A stretch of 64,000 nucleotides of DNA from Tipula vernalis (lineage: Eukaryota; Arthropoda; Insecta; Diptera; Tipulidae). A program made the position numbers and the translations under genes. Shown piece by piece: positions 60,128-64,000 of the stretch (positions are counted from its first letter, which is position 1; each line of letters begins with the position of its first letter). The stretch is taken from assembly GCA_958295665.1 (NCBI GenBank), contig OY282560.1, forward strand, positions 21,163,653 to 21,227,652, written 5' to 3'. The notes under the pieces are model-generated. The model saw only the letters and a program-made list of their open reading frames with translations. It was not told the DNA's origin and did no database searches.

Positions 60128-60299
60128 ATAAATTTCACAGCAGGCTGTTAGTTTTTGTAATTCTTCCATATTTAAATTTCACCAGTTATAAGTGCTACTG
60201 CCGCTATTTTAAGCTACAAGTTTCGAGATTGCTTTTCGTCGGAATTTCGGAAAAATTCTTTAATTTAATCTTTCTTTTTTTCAAATAAAATTTTATTTT

Positions 60300-61450
60300 A
60301 TGCAATATATTAGAATTGTCCCTAGCATTATTTGAGAGTAATCAAAGTTCTCGAATTTTGAAGTTGCGGTTTTTGTTAGAGATTTATCTAGGTACATCGA
60401 GTATTTCGACGTTTTATGGGATTTTTCGACGTTTCGAAGATTATTCGAAATTTGTTTGGCGCTAAATGTTATTTAAAAGATATAGATATTATTCGAGATT
60501 TTACAGATTTTTCGGAATTATTCAAAATTTTGGTAATGTAGCACTCGGTTAGTTAAGATACTTCAAATTCGAGATTTTGTATTAATTTAGATTTTTAGGC
60601 TTTCATTTAGCGTTGCTTGGCATTGAAATTATCAACATTAATGAATATTTTCGAAATTAATTATTCGAGATTGTCCAGTTATTTTTTCAAGAAAAATCAT
60701 TTTTTTTTGAGAGCATTGAGATTTTTCAAAATTTTTCAGGATTAAAATTGTATTCAAGATTTTCGGAAATTTCCGAATTTTATCGATATTACCCGACATT
60801 TGCGAAAATCCCTTGCCTGTTACATGACGTTTCAGAATTAATGATAAATCGGAATTTTTGGTATTTTAAGAGATTTTTCGAGGTTTCTAGACGAATTCGA
60901 GATTTGACTATCATTTGTTACATATGCACAAGTAACTTACGAAATTTTCAATAATTTTCGAGTTTAGCTGGGAGTTTGGAACTGAGATGATTAGGTTTTC
61001 GGATTTGAATAGGATTTAATTGCGGACCATTCGAACTTGCCGTGATTTTTCGAGTTTATTGTTTCTTGCAACGGTCTTATTATATAATTAGTGAATTAGT
61101 GTTTTGAGCTTTCTAAGATTTGCATAGCTCTCACTTATTTAAAGTTAAATTAAATTTTAAGTATGTTGAATTACATACTATAGATGACATTTTTCGAGAA
61201 TAGTTGAGACTTTTAAATATCCTTTAAATAATTACGGATTAATCCAGATATTGCGCATAAGAGCGGCATTGGGTTGCTTGGTATATTGAAATTATTCGAC
61301 ACTTTCGAAATTATTATTGAAGGTTATCGGATATTTTTAAATTTTCGTGATATGATGCTTCATTGATTTACTCACAAGAAATTCGAGATTATTCCGAATT
61401 TTCGAGATTGTTTGATTTTATTGAAAATTCTTACTTGATAGGTTATTAAT
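60300..61450. repeat. dispersed repeat rich in TTCGAGATT motifs, copy 2
   Basis: Dense variants of TTCGAGATTATTCG and ATTTTTCGAG. Blocks such as GCATTGAGATTTTTCAA and AGAATTAATGATAAATCGG match the stretch at 19280-19900 in the same order, so the two are copies of one unclassified family. No coding pattern. Confidence 0.55.
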
Positions 61451-64000
61451 GATGAGTTGCTGCTTTATGTTGATTTGCAAGATAAGATGATCTATATCGA
61501 AATTATCAAGAGCTTTCAAGTTTTACGTGAAAAATTGTTTTCTAATGAGTGACACATGTTTCCTAACTGATGGAAAAGAACAGAAGTTATGTCTGAAATT
61601 GCCATTTGAATAATTTCAGATATACCTAACTTCTGTTCATTCCATCACCCCAGTTTCGGAGATATTTATCATGTTTCTACAACTTATATTTTTGGCAACT
61701 TACCGTAAGCTTATGATCAAAACAGTGGCACACCATTGCCCTAATATTAATTGCCCTAATTTATCTTGCTCGATATTTCTAACGCTTTTATTAAATTCGA
61801 AACCTTAATTCCTTTGATATGAATTTTAATCTGGTGAATAAACGTCCAGCACATATAAATTTAAAAATTAACAGGCGATCTTGTTTAACTCTCTTACTTA
61901 CCGATTAGTTTATCCTACTGACTTTGCTTTTCCTTCATTTTTTTATAGTACATATGCGATAAAATTTCAATTCCAAAGTTTTTAATTTTTAAAATTCAAT
62001 TAAACTACAAAAAACATCTTCTAAAATTCTAAAAAAATTCTCAAAATTCTAAATTCTCCGTATTTAGTTTCTGCAAAGCCACTAGCTATATGGATTCCTT
62101 GTAGGATTAATTTTCGGACAATCACAAATATAATTTTGGCCACAAGTCGCTTTAAGACCATTAGAAAAAAATTACTTTGACTAATTTACTGTACCATCGT
62201 CTAACTTGAATTTTGCAAAAAAAAAAAAAAAATCGATGATAATTAATCTATCAATGGATATGGTTTAAGTAATTTAGAGTTTTAGGCAGTAAAATTTGTT
62301 AAAAAGATTGTGATGCATTAAATTTATGAAACTCGATGAAATTTTAAAGACTAATCGTTATAACCACGTTTCATTCTTTTTCCTAGTCAAGTGTGATTGA
62401 TGGAAGTTACGAAATTTTTTCGATTACAGAATGACTTTCATATAATATTTTAAATGAAATCTTGAGTTATAAAGCAATAATTAGATTAAAATTGTCGAGT
62501 AAGTAAATTGTATCTAATTTAATTTATATGTCATTATCACTATACGGATTTTAAAATTAAGTAATTCAATAGATTGAAATTGTTTCGTAGATGCACAATT
62601 CTATAGTCTATTTGGCGTTTTAATTTTTCTTACTGAACAGTTTTTTGTTGAAGACTATTAAAGCAATAATTCAAATATTTTGGCTTAAAAACTCGACGGT
62701 TGAAAATAAATGTTTCAACATAGTTTAATTTCCTTAATAAACCGTGCACACGGTATAATAAACTCATTTTGCACAGAGCAAATATTAAGGCCAACCGAAA
62801 TAAATTTGGGCCATTTATAACAAAACATAAATTATACGCGAATTATTCGCACATGATTATTTCAAGTGCACAATATACAATGTTTCGTGCCAATAACTAA
62901 ATAAATTACAAATTTTTCGTATTTTTTTTTATATAGAACCCAAAAAATATTGTGTCTCAAGTAATATTCGCACTAATTAAGATTCACACACACCATTAAA
63001 ATTAAAACTCGTGATGAGTGATGAGTGATGAATGATGTTTAATTAAAACTTTGTGCCCACACACGCACGTGTAACCGGAAATCAATATTTAAAAAAAAAT
63101 ACGCAGAAGTTTTTTGATTAACCAACAAAATAAATCATCTGTTCCAAAGAATCTACACGACTTACGAGCACACGTGAGTGAGTGGTTTAATTTAAAATTA
63201 TACTGGCATAGTTGTTGTTGTTACTATTTTAAGTAAAACAATTTTTAATTTAATTAAATCGCAATTTTCATCTCTTTGTATAAATACAGGCACAAGCGTA
63301 ATTATTATAAGTGTGGTTTTGTTTATATACGACGTAAATATATTACACCTATGCATATGTAAAACTAATCTATGACATAATACGACGTATATACATATAT
63401 TTACAGAAAAAACACAAGCCACATCAAAAGAAGACGTTTTCATTTTAATATAATAAACTATTTTTAATTTTATTAAAAACTTTATTCAATTTTACAATTA
63501 TTTATTGAGAAGTTGCGGTTTTTTTTAGTGTCTGTGTGTGTTTTGTGAGTTGGTATACCTACATAAAAAATTTCGAATTTCGTTGGTTAAGTGAAAGTGT
63601 GGCGTACAAAAGAATTTTACGCAATTTACATTCTGTTTTGTGCTGCTGCGTGTCAGCATGCTGAGCATGAAATTTGGTTTATTAATTTTTGCAAAAAAAA
63701 CTTACGCCATGAGTTTTTATTTCGATTGCAAATTGTAAGTAATTATTATGTGCATACATACTAAAGTATTGTATGCTAAACAGGAAATGAGTAAATAGAA
63801 TTGGCTTTAGGGATGAGTTTTTCTTATTTTGTTTTAAAAATTCATCATAGATATTTTCAGTTTGCTAGGAAACTATTTGGTTCTATACTAATAAAGATCT
63901 AGAATTATCGTTTAGTTTTTCGCTATATAATCACGGTTGATTTCATAAATGTGAAGGTGATATAGTCTGATTATGGTTAAGCATTTCAAAATTATTGTGC
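61451..64000. other. AT-rich non-coding stretch
   Basis: Low-complexity DNA with GATGAGTGATGAATGATG-type repeats near 63015-63037 and TG repeats near 63530. I see no exon or element end. Confidence 0.45.

Noticed and set aside
62750..63700. Promoter or 5' exon near the right edge
   Set aside because: Only suggestive base composition; no coding start, splice site or core promoter pattern that stands out.
1..64000. CRISPR arrays, bacterial operons, tRNA or rRNA genes
   Set aside because: The sequence is eukaryotic; no spaced direct-repeat array, ribosomal RNA block or convincing tRNA box A/B pair was found by eye.

Overview
This is an AT-rich eukaryotic window, almost certainly from an insect and, by inference, probably a higher fly (Diptera). 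The reasons are the mix of Ty3/gypsy, copia, jockey-like and I/LOA-group retrotransposons, Tc1, PIF/Harbinger and hAT-like DNA elements, the many ATGTATGT-type microsatellites, and CCTAA repeats at one retrotransposon tail. I find no convincing host gene. Nearly every coding-like stretch is a broken transposable element, separated by kilobases of AT-rich non-coding DNA.

Layout. 0.3-4.0 kb: an internally deleted gypsy element on the minus strand with recognisable LTRs. 5.4-5.8 and 11.7-12.0 kb: two related short inverted-repeat elements (MITEs) with 3-bp target duplications. 6.8-8.1 kb: a gypsy gag/protease/RT remnant (minus). 14.7-15.1 kb: a jockey-like tail (minus). 15.5-17.6 kb: a gypsy pol remnant (plus). 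18.4-19.1 kb: a decayed non-LTR piece. 20.4-21.1 kb: a foldback structure whose two arms are inverted arrays of a 15-bp repeat. 21.3-25.1 kb: an I/LOA-group non-LTR retrotransposon with a perfect 13-bp target duplication, itself hit by an 89-bp hAT-type MITE. 27.6-30.7 kb: a pile-up of copia, non-LTR and gypsy fragments. 30.75-35.05 kb: a large gypsy element (minus, Mag-like).

35-64 kb is mostly non-coding. It holds a PIF/Harbinger transposon with perfect 27-bp ends and TTA duplications (39.0-40.7 kb). At 41.6-43.7 kb (minus) lies a frameshifted gene of a widespread, poorly assigned RNase H-like protein family (probably the DUF7869 type). It is followed by a TTAA-flanked MITE (51.2-51.5 kb), a dead Tc1 copy (53 kb), an 840-bp hAT-like element with a nested 248-bp inverted-repeat element (55.1-55.9 kb), and a 5'-truncated non-LTR copy (58.0-60.1 kb) with an 11-bp target duplication, a CCTAA tail and a nested CAGGGGG-ended MITE.

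The elements do not work together as a system. They record successive insertions into a gene-poor region, and several nestings give relative ages. The best candidate for something under-described is the 41.6-43.7 kb gene. It carries a plausible D-D-E/D arrangement, but I cannot see the terminal repeats that would prove it is a transposon.
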